Assembly (NCBI GenBank): GCA_030530525.1
Contig: JAUMUT010000003.1
Coordinates: 1 to 64,000, forward strand
Reading direction: 5' to 3'
Length of the DNA stretch: 64,000 bases
From: Capnocytophaga sp.
Lineage (GTDB): Bacteria > Bacteroidota > Bacteroidia > Flavobacteriales > Flavobacteriaceae
Below, one piece after another: positions 1 through 9,490 of the stretch; the first letter of the stretch is position 1, and each line of letters begins with the position of its first letter. A program made the translations under genes and the position numbers. The notes below the pieces were generated by a model. The model was not told the DNA's origin. It ran no database searches and worked only from the letters and a program-made list of their open reading frames with translations.

Positions 1-4
1 AATG

Positions 5-90
5 GGGTTTCAGTATATAAAAGTATCCTTCTAAAAAATTAAAACAGGGTTTTAGTATATAAAAATATCCTTCTAAGATGTTAGAAGGAT
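5..90. repeat. Edge repeat: two copies 42 bp apart plus a hairpin
   Basis: A roughly 30-bp unit beginning GGGTTT, then AGTATATAAAA and TATCCTTCTAA, occurs at 5-34 and again at 47-76, exactly 42 bp apart with few differences. The second copy runs into a perfect inverted repeat (ATCCTTCTAA, loop GATG, TTAGAAGGAT, 67-90). A more decayed copy may lie near 175-205. The rest of 1-260 shows no gene. A GGGAGG/CCTCCC inverted pair at 215-246 lies just downstream of the following minus-strand gene and could help end its transcript. The function of the repeats is unknown. Confidence 0.6.
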
Positions 91-260
91 AGCTAAAAAT
101 AAATTAGTTATACGAAAATGATATGAGAGAAGAATTATATAGATATTTATCTATAAAAATGAAGTGTTAAAGGAAGGTTTTGTTATAAAAAATCTATCTG
201 ATTAATATACGTAAGGGAGGCTGTTGTTAAAAGTAACTCCCCTCCCCTACTCTATTGGTT

Positions 261-2570
261 TTATAAGAACATTTGTAAATTATTAGTAGATAACCACTGC
301 ATATCATACACCTCTTCGGCAAGTGTTTTATCACTTAGTATCTGTAACCCTTGCGCTTCGGCTTTGAGGGTTAGCAGGTTGCCGATAGTGGTTTTAGCCT
401 CTAACTTGTCTAGTAACGCTTTTACTGTACGTAGGGATATATCGTTGGCAAGTTGCCCTTGGAAAGGTACTTCTAACCAAATAATCTCTTTGGCTTCTAC
501 ATCTAATACACCAAAGAGTAATCCCTTTTGTAACGGCTGTGTAATACGCACCTGATGAATGACGGTAGAAGGGTCGTAAGCTACCCCTGTGCGTTCGGAT
601 ACCTTCATCTTGTGTTTGCTATCCATCCAACCTACTACTAAATTAGGCGAAAGAGCCCCATTGGAATAGGCATTACACACAAAAGTTACGTACTTCGCTT
701 TTTGCTGGCGTAGGGTATTCACATCAATATTGATATATTCGGCAGTACCTACCTTGTTAGGAATACTGCGGATATCGCCACTATGCTGACAACCCGTAGC
801 GGTAAGCCTTCCAAAATAGCATATATCATATTCTTTTTTACACGCTTCATCAAAGATGATATGGCACGACAAATCCATATCAAGGTGTTGCGCTGACAGG
901 TCTTTCCCCCATTGCATAAAAAGGCGTATTTCATTGCCTTCTAACGGAAACTTCGTACCCATTAAGGTAGCGTTAAAGTCGTGTATCGTAGAGCTTCTAT
1001 CACCTATTGGTAAGGGAATATGATACAGTTGTTCATCTATAAATATAGTTTTATGAGAATTGTCTTGTGCGGCGAATTTTCGGCGTATTACCCACAAACA
1101 AAGGTCTTCCACCGCTGCTTTCATCTCAGCTAATTGTGCTTCGTTATAGCCTAAATTTACCCATTGGTTCTTAGGAGCTTGTATATAATCCCCTGTGATG
1201 ATTTTAACAGAGCGTGTGCCAAGTGGTGTAAAGTAAAGGTCGGCATAACTATTAAGGGTAAAGAGCAAGCGTGTAGGCACTTGGTCTATTACCTCTTTGA
1301 AGGCTGCAATAGTATCCTCAGCTCCTAGCCATAACATCGTAGCAAAGAGCGAGCGGGCAAACTGTGAGGGACGTTGTTTTAAATAGCCTAAAACCACCTC
1401 CGTATCTACATTCAGGTAAGCCTGTTGTACTTTTCCTTGCCATACTTCATATTTTTGGTGATAAAAAGTATCTAAAAGGGAAGCTAATTTTTCAAAACCT
1501 TTTTTCTTGCTATATTCGGCTAAGCGCAACGCACGGATAAAGCGCACCCACATTTCGCGTTTGGGGTGCATCAGCTCACAAGACTTTTCTACGGAAATAG
1601 GCAAGGCATTGAGCCATCGTGCTACTCTGGCACATTCTTGTCGGGTATATTTGAGTTTGAGGGTTTTCTCAGCTTCTATTTTAGCCTGAGCGCTGGTATC
1701 CAAAGAGTAGCGAATATGTTGGTGGTTTTTAGCATTTTTAGCGATAATCGTTTTAGGAGGGATTATTTGCAAGAAGCCTGTTTTCTTATACCATAAGTAG
1801 CGCAAAATGTCCGTAGGAGTACGGAAGCAAGCCTCAGCCTCCTGCTCTTTGCCTTCTGTGAGATAACTATCAACCACTAACATTAGGGTCTCTTTCATCT
1901 CAATAGTAGTTTCCTTTTCTACTGAAAAATAAGGCAACAGGAGTTTAAGCGAATTGACCTGAGTGGCATCTAAGGCTGTTTTGGAAGCAAGTAGGTTTTG
2001 GTAATACGTATTTGCCTGTTCCTCGCGCCAAAGGTCAAGAATTTTGAGTTTGCTCCCTTGCCCTGTGTGTTCTATCTCGCCTAATTCAAAAGGTGTCCCA
2101 CAGAACGGACAACCATTATATCGTTCTAATGGAAAAGTGCCATAAGGGATATAGTGCCCACACGGTAGGGGACTTCTTTTCAAACCTAAGGTATCTTCCC
2201 ATTCAGTTATTTCATCGTATTCTTCTAAGGTTATCAGTTCTGGAAATAGATTATAGAACTCCGTAATAAGATGTTCTACCACACTTTCCCCCGTAGGCAC
2301 TTTCCAATTTTTGATAAGGGGTGCCCAATTGAGATTGACATTGAGAATTTCCTTGATAGTACGCACTATGAGCTTTCGGTACTTACTATTAGTATTAGTA
2401 CCGTTGATAGCGTGCAAAAGGGGTTCGGTAACACCAAAGCCGTGTTTGCGTAGGGCAGCTACCAATTCTAACGTACCTGATTGTACAGCACGCTGTGAAG
2501 CCATACTATCAGGGATATACAAAGCGTTTTGCCTTAAAGCTACTTTTAATAATGCGTTTGTCTTTTCCAT
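261..2570 (-). CDS. Large cytoplasmic protein with zinc ribbon and TerD-like C-terminal domain
   Basis: A 769-residue protein with no signal peptide or membrane segment. A CGH...CPFC zinc-ribbon-like cluster lies at about residues 135-160. A long helical middle follows. The C-terminal part (about 545-740) reads like a TerD-family beta-sandwich: a DMDLS motif, then HSGD, then AEYINID, then KYVTFV, and a late GLLFGVLDV strand. TerD proteins bind calcium and occur in tellurite/stress and vWA-MoxR-associated conflict loci; that role here is inference. I chose the ATG at 2570, because an earlier in-frame start at 2603 only adds a hydrophobic leader that would be odd in front of this protein. GC (roughly 45% in sampled lines) is higher than in neighbouring genes (roughly 36%), so transfer is possible. 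Partner genes may lie beyond the left edge. Confidence 0.6.
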   Translation of the reverse strand: MEKTNALLKVALRQNALYIPDSMASQRAVQSGTLELVAALRKHGFGVTEPLLHAINGTNTNSKYRKLIVRTIKEILNVNLNWAPLIKNWKVPTGESVVEHLITEFYNLFPELITLEEYDEITEWEDTLGLKRSPLPCGHYIPYGTFPLERYNGCPFCGTPFELGEIEHTGQGSKLKILDLWREEQANTYYQNLLASKTALDATQVNSLKLLLPYFSVEKETTIEMKETLMLVVDSYLTEGKEQEAEACFRTPTDILRYLWYKKTGFLQIIPPKTIIAKNAKNHQHIRYSLDTSAQAKIEAEKTLKLKYTRQECARVARWLNALPISVEKSCELMHPKREMWVRFIRALRLAEYSKKKGFEKLASLLDTFYHQKYEVWQGKVQQAYLNVDTEVVLGYLKQRPSQFARSLFATMLWLGAEDTIAAFKEVIDQVPTRLLFTLNSYADLYFTPLGTRSVKIITGDYIQAPKNQWVNLGYNEAQLAEMKAAVEDLCLWVIRRKFAAQDNSHKTIFIDEQLYHIPLPIGDRSSTIHDFNATLMGTKFPLEGNEIRLFMQWGKDLSAQHLDMDLSCHIIFDEACKKEYDICYFGRLTATGCQHSGDIRSIPNKVGTAEYINIDVNTLRQQKAKYVTFVCNAYSNGALSPNLVVGWMDSKHKMKVSERTGVAYDPSTVIHQVRITQPLQKGLLFGVLDVEAKEIIWLEVPFQGQLANDISLRTVKALLDKLEAKTTIGNLLTLKAEAQGLQILSDKTLAEEVYDMQWLSTNNLQMFL

Positions 2571-2588
2571 ATCTATTAGGTATAAAAA

Positions 2589-2657
2589 AAGAAAGGTAAT
2601 CACGGAAGTAAGTTCTTACCAAAAGAGAAATGAAGTAACTTCCGTTTGACCTTTCTT
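2589..2657. other. Imperfect long inverted repeat
   Basis: Arms 2589-2609 and 2638-2657 pair through AAGAAAGGT/ACCTTTCTT at the base and CGGAAGT/ACTTCCG inside. The loop holds a second small hairpin, GTAA-GTTC-TTAC. It lies between the 115-residue gene and the TerD-like gene on the minus strand, so it could end the upstream transcript or shape the leader of the downstream gene. Confidence 0.4.
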
Positions 2658-2678
2658 AATTATAGTTCTTGTTTTTTC

Positions 2679-3026
2679 TTAATTTTCCACAAATTCAGCA
2701 GTAATATCCTTCCAATTATCATAAGAAAAAGCAGTGTTATTATAAAATGCTTCAAAAGGAGCGATTACTTCTTGAGCTGTATTTACAAAAGTGCAATAAT
2801 GATTGAATTTGTCAGGAGTTTTGTATATACGAGTTTCTATTAAATATCGGCTTTCTTCATCTAATTCAGGATTTTCTAAGGCAGTTTGTATATAATTGTT
2901 CGAATTATCTTCAAAAAGTACGATATATTGATGTTCATCAAAAGGTAATTCTTGAATAATTTCTTTAATTTCTTCTAAGGAAATTTCTGTGTTTTCAAAA
3001 TATACGTTTGTATTAATTTTTTTCAT
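2679..3026 (-). CDS. Small acidic protein of unknown function
   Basis: A 115-residue acidic soluble protein beginning MKKINTNVYF, with no signal peptide, membrane segment or motif I recognise. It is rich in Glu, Asp, Asn and aromatic residues, with a predicted helix-rich first half. It starts 17 bp after the end of the rRNA methyltransferase gene on the same strand, so the two are probably cotranscribed. The composition and size would fit an immunity-like or adaptor protein, but nothing in the sequence proves this. It precedes the TerD-like gene by about 110 bp. Confidence 0.55.
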   Translation of the reverse strand: MKKINTNVYFENTEISLEEIKEIIQELPFDEHQYIVLFEDNSNNYIQTALENPELDEESRYLIETRIYKTPDKFNHYCTFVNTAQEVIAPFEAFYNNTAFSYDNWKDITAEFVEN

Positions 3027-3043
3027 TATTTTTGATTTTAAAG

Positions 3044-4252
3044 TTACTCTATTCTCTCTAATTTTGCCATATAAAAGCCATCATAGCCATCTGTGGCAGA
3101 TATTTTTTCTTCTTGAATAAGTTGAAAAGATTTGCCAGCGGGCGAAGATAAAAAGGCTTCTATTTGTTTTTCATTTTCAGACGGAAGGATAGAGCAAGTT
3201 GCATAAACGAGCTTCCCTCCTACTTTGGCAAGTTTGCTATATTTTTGCAAAATATCTTGTTGAGTAGCTCGGATTTCTTCTATAAACTCGGGCTGGAGTT
3301 TCCATTTCGCATCAGGATTTCTGCGAAGAACGCCCAGTCCGCTACAAGGCGCATCTATTAAAACTCGGTCAAACGTTCCTTGCCAGCGTTTTATATTTTT
3401 AGCATCTACAACTTTGGTTTCAATATTAAAAGCTCCGTTGCGTTTGGCTCTTCGTTTTAGCTCAAAAAGTTTATTTTCATAAATATCCATTGCGATGAGT
3501 TGCCCTTTGTTTTCCATCAGAGCAGAAAGATGCAATGTTTTCCCGCCTGCGCCTGCACAACAATCTATCACGCGCATTCCTTTTTGTACATCAAGGAAAG
3601 GCGCAACTCTTTGAGAAGAAGCATCTTGTACTTCAAAAAATCCGTTTTTGAAAGCCTCAGAAAGAAACACATTACTTCGTTTTACAAGTTGTAAAGCCTC
3701 AGGATATTCTTTAAGAGTTTGCGTTTCAATATCTTCTTTTAGAAGTTCTTTTTGCAAATCTTTTTTATTGATTTTTAAAGTATTAACACGTAAAACAACC
3801 GAAGCCTGTTGGTTGAGAGCGTGTATTTCTTTTGTCCATCGGTCGTTGCCCAATTCTTTTTCGCCAAGCTCATCTAACCAATCAGGAATAGATTCTTTAA
3901 ACTTTCGTATTTTAGAAAGTTCATCAAATTTTCCTTTTATACGTCTTTCAGGCGTTCCTTCAAAGTACCATTCGGGCAACGTATAACCACGAAGAATAGC
4001 CCAAACGGCAAAAACTCTACGAGCAGAAATGGTGGTGTAAGGTGTTGGTACAGAGGCTATTTCGGTGTAGAGTCGTTTCCAACGAATCATATCATAGAGC
4101 GTTTCTGCAATGAAGGCTCTGTCTTTACTTCCCCAACGTTTATCGCGTTTTAAGAGTTTTTCAATTACTTTATCCGCGTATAAATTGTCATTGCATATTT
4201 GTAGAAAACCATCGGTAACGGCATCTACCAAATTTCGGTGTAATTTTGTCAT
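3044..4252 (-). CDS. rsmB: RsmB/NOP2-family rRNA cytosine-C5 methyltransferase
   Basis: A 402-residue SAM-dependent RNA m5C methyltransferase, expected to modify 16S rRNA. The N-terminal ~130 residues look like the NusB-type RNA-binding domain found in RsmB. The Rossmann domain shows the SAM loop CAGAGGKT (about 232-239), motif IV DAPCSG (300-305) and motif VI ATCS (351-354). The two catalytic cysteines of the family are both present. Length fits RsmB-type proteins (about 430 in E. coli). The exact target base cannot be read from the sequence. It lies 71 bp after der and probably shares a transcript with the 115-residue gene that follows it. Confidence 0.87.
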   Translation of the reverse strand: MTKLHRNLVDAVTDGFLQICNDNLYADKVIEKLLKRDKRWGSKDRAFIAETLYDMIRWKRLYTEIASVPTPYTTISARRVFAVWAILRGYTLPEWYFEGTPERRIKGKFDELSKIRKFKESIPDWLDELGEKELGNDRWTKEIHALNQQASVVLRVNTLKINKKDLQKELLKEDIETQTLKEYPEALQLVKRSNVFLSEAFKNGFFEVQDASSQRVAPFLDVQKGMRVIDCCAGAGGKTLHLSALMENKGQLIAMDIYENKLFELKRRAKRNGAFNIETKVVDAKNIKRWQGTFDRVLIDAPCSGLGVLRRNPDAKWKLQPEFIEEIRATQQDILQKYSKLAKVGGKLVYATCSILPSENEKQIEAFLSSPAGKSFQLIQEEKISATDGYDGFYMAKLERIE

Positions 4253-4323
4253 TTGTAAATTAAATAAAAAATGAGCTTCATATTTAAGAAAAAAATTCTG
4301 TAAATAAAAAGCCTATTTTGAAA

Positions 4324-5628
4324 TTATTTTTGTCGGAAATAAATATCTATCGGAACTCCTTCAAAGTTAAATTTTTCGCGGAGTTTATTCTCTACAAACC
4401 TACGATAAGGGTCTTTTATGTATTGAGGCAAATTGGCAAAAAATACAAATTGAGGCAACTCGGTAGGTAATTGCATACAATATTTAATTTTGATATATTT
4501 CCCTTTGGTGGCAGGAGGTGGAGTAGCTTCAATAATTGGCAACATATAATCGTTTAATTCTGAGGTTTTTATACGTTGTGAACGATTGTTATACACCTCT
4601 ACAGCTTTTTCAATTGCTTTATAAATACGCTGTTTGGTAAGAGCCGAAATAAAGATAATAGGCACGTTGGTAAAAGGAGCAATTTCCTTACGAATGCGTG
4701 CTTCAAATTCTTTGGCGGTGTTGGTTTCTTTTTCTACCAAATCCCATTTATTTACTAAAATAACAATTCCTTTTCGGTTACGCTCGGCAAGCCAAAAAAT
4801 ATTAGCATCTTGCCCTTCAAAACCACGAGTAGCATCTATGAGTAAAATACAAACATCAGAATGCTCAATGGCTCTGACAGAGCGCATTACCGAATAAAAT
4901 TCTAAATCTTCTTTTACTTTTGCCTTACGGCGAATACCTGCCGTATCTACCAAGTTAAACTCAAACCCAAAACGATTGTATTTGGTATCAATAGCGTCGC
5001 GCGTTGTACCTGCGATGTTTGTAACAATGTATCTATCTTCTCCAATAAGCGCATTGATAAAAGAAGATTTCCCAGCATTGGGTCGCCCCACAACGGCAAA
5101 ACGCGGTAGTTGGTTTTCTTCGTTTTCTTCATTTTCAGGAAGAACGGCTACGACAGCGTCCAAAAGGTCGCCTGTTCCGCTTCCGTTAATGGCAGAAATT
5201 GGGAAAATTTGCTCAAAACCAAGCGAGTAAAATTCGGTAGCATCTAACATTCGCTTTGCGCTATCTACTTTATTGACCGTCAAGAAAACAGGTTTTTTGC
5301 TTTTGCGAAGGAGGTTGGCAACATCTTCGTCCATACCCAAAATACCATTTTCCACATCAACGACAAAGATGATAGCATCGGCTTCTTCTACTGCCAGATT
5401 TACTTGTTTGTCAATTTCTTGCTCAAAAATATCATCACTTCCTACGACATATCCGCCTGTATCAATAACCGAAAATTCTTTTCCGTTCCAGTCGGTTTTT
5501 CCGTAATGACGGTCGCGAGTTACCCCGCTGATACTATCTACAATTGCCTCACGGCGTTGAATAAGTCGGTTAAAAAAGGTAGATTTTCCTACATTGGGTC
5601 GCCCCACAATGGCTACTATTGCACTCAT
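4324..5628 (-). CDS. der: Ribosome-assembly GTPase Der (EngA)
   Basis: A 434-residue protein with two tandem GTPase domains, the hallmark of Der, which acts in 50S subunit assembly. Domain 1 shows GRPNVGKS (9-16), DTGG (56-59) and NKVD (119-122). Domain 2 shows GRPNAGKS (181-188), DTAG (228-231) and NKWD (293-296). A C-terminal KH-like domain ends in the basic tail typical of the family. The start at 5628 ([11 protein letters not shown]) puts the first P-loop at the usual distance. The upstream in-frame ATG at 5646 lies only two bases downstream of the -7 promoter element and would add six residues ahead of the conserved start. Confidence 0.96.
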   Translation of the reverse strand: MSAIVAIVGRPNVGKSTFFNRLIQRREAIVDSISGVTRDRHYGKTDWNGKEFSVIDTGGYVVGSDDIFEQEIDKQVNLAVEEADAIIFVVDVENGILGMDEDVANLLRKSKKPVFLTVNKVDSAKRMLDATEFYSLGFEQIFPISAINGSGTGDLLDAVVAVLPENEENEENQLPRFAVVGRPNAGKSSFINALIGEDRYIVTNIAGTTRDAIDTKYNRFGFEFNLVDTAGIRRKAKVKEDLEFYSVMRSVRAIEHSDVCILLIDATRGFEGQDANIFWLAERNRKGIVILVNKWDLVEKETNTAKEFEARIRKEIAPFTNVPIIFISALTKQRIYKAIEKAVEVYNNRSQRIKTSELNDYMLPIIEATPPPATKGKYIKIKYCMQLPTELPQFVFFANLPQYIKDPYRRFVENKLREKFNFEGVPIDIYFRQK

Positions 5629-5643
5629 TTTGATAAATTTGTG

Positions 5644-5673
5644 CAAAAATACTAATTAAAACTGAAATAGCAA
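5644..5673 (-). promoter_or_regulatory. Promoter of der
   Basis: On the minus strand a TTG (5671-5673) lies 19 nt before TATTTTTG (5644-5651). This matches the Bacteroidota housekeeping promoter TTG-N17-23-TAnnTTTG. Its position supports the der start at 5628 rather than 5646. Confidence 0.65.
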
Positions 5674-5693
5674 ATATAAATTTCAGGATTTGA

Positions 5694-6785
5694 TTATTCT
5701 CTAAAAATGGTTTCTTGCCGAAGGATAGACTCTTGGTGAATGGTTTTGAATAATTTATCAATAAATTCTTCGCTAAACCCTTTTTCTTGCCCTATTTTTA
5801 ACATTTTGGCTAATAATTCATTCCAACGTTTATTTTGCAGAATGGCAACATTGGCTTCGCGTTTGAGTTTTCCTATTCGGTCAGAGGCTTCCATACGTTT
5901 TTTGAGGATTTCTAAGACTTGTTCGTCTAAAAAATCTATTTGTGTACGAAGTTGTTGAAGTGTGTTTAGGAACTCTACTTCGTTGGTAGTTTCTGTTCGA
6001 ATACGTAAAGAATTTATTATATCTCGCAATTTTTCTGGGGTTATTTGCTGAGAGGCATCGCTCCAAGCCTTATCAGGAGCGCAGTGAGTTTCTATCATTA
6101 ATCCATCAAAATTGAGATCTAATGCGGTTTGTGCTACATCAAAAATTAATTCCCGATTGCCTGTAATATGGGAAGGATCGCAAATAATAGGTAAATCAGG
6201 AAATTTACTTTGTAAATCTACCACAATTTGCCATTCGGGAATGTTTCTGTATTTTGTTTTCTCGTAAGTAGAAAATCCTCTGTGAATAACGCCAATGTTT
6301 TGAATATTAGCACGTTGTAGCCGTTCCAAAGCCCCAATCCATAAAGCTAAATCGGGGTTTATAGGGTTTTTTACTAAAATAATTTTGTCAGTGCCTTCAA
6401 GTGCATCGGCTATTTCTTGGATAATGAAAGGGCTTACGGTAGAGCGCGCCCCTATCCAAAGCATATCTATATCGTATTGTAAGGCAAGTTTTATATGGTC
6501 TCGGTTGGCTACTTCGGTGGCTACTTTTAGCCCTGTTTCTTTTTTTACTTTTTCTAACCATTTGAGCCCTAATGCTCCTATGCCTTCAAACATACCAGGA
6601 CGCGTACGAGGCTTCCAGATGCCAGCCCGATAGTAAGCAACATTTTGGTCTTTCAAGCGAAAAGCCGTTTCCAATACTTGTTCTTCCGTTTCGGCACTGC
6701 AAGGACCTGCAATAAGTAATGGTTTTTGAAGATTATCCAACCATTTTCTGTTTTCTTTGGTTATTTTTATTTCAAAATTAGACAT
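5694..6785 (-). CDS. Bifunctional DAHP synthase / chorismate mutase
   Basis: A 363-residue fusion that catalyses the first step of the shikimate pathway (phosphoenolpyruvate plus erythrose 4-phosphate to DAHP) and the conversion of chorismate to prephenate. Residues 1-265 are a type I-beta DAHP synthase with GPCSAE (27-32), KPRTRPG (58-64) and CDPSH (202-206). Residues 270-360 are an AroQ-type helical chorismate mutase containing LRTQIDFLDEQ and RMEASDRIGKLK. In Bacteroidota this fusion usually lets the mutase domain sense prephenate and restrain the synthase. It ends 65 bp before der. No other aro gene is in the window. Confidence 0.93.
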   Translation of the reverse strand: MSNFEIKITKENRKWLDNLQKPLLIAGPCSAETEEQVLETAFRLKDQNVAYYRAGIWKPRTRPGMFEGIGALGLKWLEKVKKETGLKVATEVANRDHIKLALQYDIDMLWIGARSTVSPFIIQEIADALEGTDKIILVKNPINPDLALWIGALERLQRANIQNIGVIHRGFSTYEKTKYRNIPEWQIVVDLQSKFPDLPIICDPSHITGNRELIFDVAQTALDLNFDGLMIETHCAPDKAWSDASQQITPEKLRDIINSLRIRTETTNEVEFLNTLQQLRTQIDFLDEQVLEILKKRMEASDRIGKLKREANVAILQNKRWNELLAKMLKIGQEKGFSEEFIDKLFKTIHQESILRQETIFRE

Positions 6786-6809
6786 TATCCGTATTTTCTG
6801 TGTAAAAAA

Positions 6810-7967
6810 TTATTTTTTTTCTATTTTATCAACAATAAGAGCCACTGCTCCATCGCCTGTAACGTTGCAAGCCGTGCCAAAACTATCCATTGCCATATAT
6901 AATGCTATCATTAAGCCTTGTTGTGCTTCATCAAAGCCTAAAATAGATTGTAAAACACCCAAAGCTGCCATAATACCACCACCAGGCACACCAGGAGCGG
7001 CTACCATTATTACTCCAAGCATCATTATGAAACCTGAAAAAAGATGCAAATCATACGGAATGCCTTCCAATAGCATCAGAGCCATTGCGCAAGCCGTAAT
7101 TTTCATTGTACTTCCTGAAAGATGAATAGTAGCGCATAGCGGAATAACAAAGCCAGCAATACGCTCTGAAACGCCCATTTTTATAGTCTGCCGAAGCGTA
7201 ACAGGAATGGTAGCTGCCGAAGATTGCGTACCGAGTGCAGTGGCGTAGGCAGGGAGCATTGTCCAGAGTGTTCGGAACGGATTTCTTTTCGCTATGCCAC
7301 CTGCTACCATAAATTGAATTACTAACAAAAGAATATTCATTATGAAAATAATTCCGATGAGCTTGAAAAACACTTCCATAATAGCCACTACTTTTCCGCT
7401 AAAAGTAATTTCGGCAAAAATACTTAAAATATAAAACGGAAGCACGGGGATTATCGCTTTGGAAATGAACCAACTAACTATTTCTCCGAAGTCTTTCACA
7501 ACTTCAAAAAGAGACGATTTCCCTTTTACAGAAAGCCCAATTCCTGTGATAAATGCCAAGAGTAGTGCACTCATCACATCGGCAATCGGAGGCATTTCTA
7601 CCCGAAAGAAAGGAGTGAGATTTTTTCCCTCTTCAGAAATAGAATTTAAATGTTCGTTTTGTAATAAAGAAGGGAAAATAACTTCACCAACAAAAAAAGT
7701 AGAAAAACCAGAAAAAAGCGTAAAAGTATAGGCTATCCCGATGGTAATTAGTAACAACCTGCCTGCATTTTTTCCTAATTCTGCAATGGAAGGCATAACA
7801 AGCCCTATGATTATCAAAGGAATAGCAAAGCCCAAGAAATTGCCAAATAAATCTTTAAACGTTAGCAAAGCCCTCAAAAACCATTCAGGAGCATATTTCC
7901 CGAAGAGAATACCTAAAATTATTCCTATAAAAACTTTAAATAATAAATTTTGTACTATTTTTTTCAT
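6810..7967 (-). CDS. Dicarboxylate/amino acid:cation symporter (DAACS)
   Basis: A 385-residue inner-membrane transporter of the glutamate/aspartate/serine symporter family, with about eight hydrophobic spans. The hairpin-1 motif TQSSAAT lies at 247-253, close to the SSAAT signature of GltP/GltPh-type carriers. Hairpin 2 holds GVPGGG (326-331), and the last helix has NVTGDG, matching the NxxxD substrate and sodium site. The substrate could be glutamate, aspartate, serine/threonine or a C4-dicarboxylate, and the sequence alone does not decide. The gene starts 66 bp after the PLP enzyme gene and ends 24 bp before the DAHP synthase gene. Confidence 0.88.
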   Translation of the reverse strand: MKKIVQNLLFKVFIGIILGILFGKYAPEWFLRALLTFKDLFGNFLGFAIPLIIIGLVMPSIAELGKNAGRLLLITIGIAYTFTLFSGFSTFFVGEVIFPSLLQNEHLNSISEEGKNLTPFFRVEMPPIADVMSALLLAFITGIGLSVKGKSSLFEVVKDFGEIVSWFISKAIIPVLPFYILSIFAEITFSGKVVAIMEVFFKLIGIIFIMNILLLVIQFMVAGGIAKRNPFRTLWTMLPAYATALGTQSSAATIPVTLRQTIKMGVSERIAGFVIPLCATIHLSGSTMKITACAMALMLLEGIPYDLHLFSGFIMMLGVIMVAAPGVPGGGIMAALGVLQSILGFDEAQQGLMIALYMAMDSFGTACNVTGDGAVALIVDKIEKK

Positions 7968-8033
7968 TATTTTCTATTTTTTTGGTATAATTCCTTTTTA
8001 TTTAAGCAAAAAAACTTCTTTTTTAGGAGAAAA

Positions 8034-9026
8034 TTATATATGTAAAGTAGTTTTTAGCCATTCATCATTGTAAATTTTACTCATATAACGAGAGCCGTGG
8101 TCTGGAAATATAATAACAACATTACTTTCTTTGTCAAATTCTCCTTTTTGAGCATATTTTTCTGTAGCAACAAAAGCTGCTCCGCTGGTATAACCACAGA
8201 AAATGCCTGTTTTTTGTGTTATTTTCTTTGCTGCTAAGGCACTTTCTACATCATTTACTTTAATAAATTCATCAATAACATCAAAATCAGTAGCAGAAGG
8301 GATAAGATTTTTTCCTAATCCTTCTATATAATATGGGTGAAGTTCATTGGGGTCAAACTCTCGGGTTTCGTGGTATTTTTTAATGGCAGAACCTTCGGCA
8401 TCAACGCCTAATATTTTTATTTTAGTATTTTTACTTTTAAGGTAACGCCCTATGCCCGATATGGTTCCGCCTGTTCCGCTACACGCCACTACGTGAGTAA
8501 CTTTCCCAGCGGTTTGTTCCCAAATTTCTCTTCCCGTTAGGTGAAAATGAGCGTCAATATTTAACTTATTGAAATACTGATTGATATAAATAGAATTTGG
8601 AGTTTCTTTATGAATGCGTTTGGCTACTTCATAATAAGAACGAGGGTCATCGGCAGGTACTTTTGCAGGACAAATATGCACTTCGGCACCAAGAGCGCGG
8701 AGCATATCTATTTTATCTTGTGAAGATTTGTCGCTGATAGCCAAGATACAACGATAACCACGTACGGCACTAATCATTGCAAGGCTAAAACCCGTATTGC
8801 CAGAAGTAGTTTCTACAATTACGCTTCCTTCTTTGAGATCGCCTCGCTTTTCGGCTTCATTGATGATGTAAAGAGCGGTTCTGTCTTTGGCAGAATGCCC
8901 AGGGTTGAAGGCTTCTACTTTGGCAAAATAATTTCCTTCCATATTTTGGGTAATTTTTTTCAAGGAAATAAGGGGAGTATTGCCAACTAAATCTAAAATG
9001 CTGTCGTAGTACTGAATTTCTTTCAT
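8034..9026 (-). CDS. PLP-dependent cysteine synthase / cystathionine beta-synthase-like enzyme
   Basis: A 330-residue fold-type II PLP enzyme. The Schiff-base lysine is in HSAKDRT (K47), the substrate/phosphate loop is TSGNTG (74-79), and the PLP phosphate-binding loop is SGTGGTISG (about 183-191). The stretch around DPRSYY and YINQYFN resembles the catalytic core of cystathionine beta-synthases more than classical CysK. It lacks the C-terminal CBS pair, so it could be an O-acetylserine sulfhydrylase, a cystathionine beta-synthase or a related enzyme. It is transcribed away from a 500-bp intergenic region. A TACTTTTG -7 element lies at 9056-9063 on the minus strand. Confidence 0.85.
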   Translation of the reverse strand: MKEIQYYDSILDLVGNTPLISLKKITQNMEGNYFAKVEAFNPGHSAKDRTALYIINEAEKRGDLKEGSVIVETTSGNTGFSLAMISAVRGYRCILAISDKSSQDKIDMLRALGAEVHICPAKVPADDPRSYYEVAKRIHKETPNSIYINQYFNKLNIDAHFHLTGREIWEQTAGKVTHVVACSGTGGTISGIGRYLKSKNTKIKILGVDAEGSAIKKYHETREFDPNELHPYYIEGLGKNLIPSATDFDVIDEFIKVNDVESALAAKKITQKTGIFCGYTSGAAFVATEKYAQKGEFDKESNVVIIFPDHGSRYMSKIYNDEWLKTTLHI

Positions 9027-9151
9027 TATTTTATCCTTTAAATTGTAAAGAATGGCAAAAGTAGTAAAAATTTAGTACAAAACGAAGGGAAAACACTATT
9101 ATTTTGGATAAATTAAGATAGGGTAAAAAATAATTAATAGGTAAAAAGTAA

Positions 9152-9178
9152 TTGAACAAATCTTTTTTTCTATATTTG
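9152..9178 (+). promoter_or_regulatory. Candidate promoter reading into the 9.2-9.5 kb repeat region
   Basis: TTG (9152-9154), 16 nt, TATATTTG (9171-9178). The -7 element is perfect and the spacing is one base short of the usual range. No conventional gene follows on this strand. The product would be a short RNA or the ATG-less open frame described for 9156-9500. Confidence 0.4.
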
Positions 9179-9191
9179 TATTCTTTTAAGG

Positions 9192-9422
9192 AGAAAAGAA
9201 GAAGAAATAGGTTCTGTTTTACTACTATTTTGTAGAAAAGAAGAAGAAATAACCACTTATGAAGAACTAAATAGTCGCTCTGTACTACAAAAAAGGACTT
9301 TATTAATCATAAACATCTCTAAAATACAAATAAAAACCCCTTCCGAAGAGGTAAAAAGGTGTTCGGGAGAGGTATTAATCCGTAAAACAGAGGTGTTAAT
9401 GCCTTCCGAAGAGGGTGAGTTT
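9192..9422. repeat. 21-bp-phased degenerate repeats in an intergenic region
   Basis: The 503-bp gap between the PLP enzyme and miaB holds repeats spaced in multiples of 21 bp. AGAAAAGAAGAAGAAATA occurs at 9192-9209 and 9234-9251 (42 bp apart). CCTTCCGAAGAGG occurs at 9339-9351 and 9402-9414 (63 bp apart), with degenerate copies at 9360 and 9381. A plus-strand reading frame stays open from 9156 to the TAA at 9498-9500 (about 115 codons), but its first ATG is only at 9399. Read in that frame, the units are heptapeptides such as PSEEVKR, CSGEVLI, RKTEVLM and PSEEGEF. Whether it is coding, a remnant or structural DNA is open. Confidence 0.6.
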
Positions 9423-9490
9423 AGTATTTTAACGGTAAAAAGAAGATTGAAACGAATAAAAATCCTTTTGTGTAGCTTCCTGAAAATAAA

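Noticed and set aside
2571..2603. Eleven-residue N-terminal extension (MITFLFLYLID) of the TerD-like protein
   Set aside because: A short hydrophobic leader with no cleavage site in front of a soluble, zinc-ribbon protein looks accidental. MEKTNALL at 2570 is a better start.
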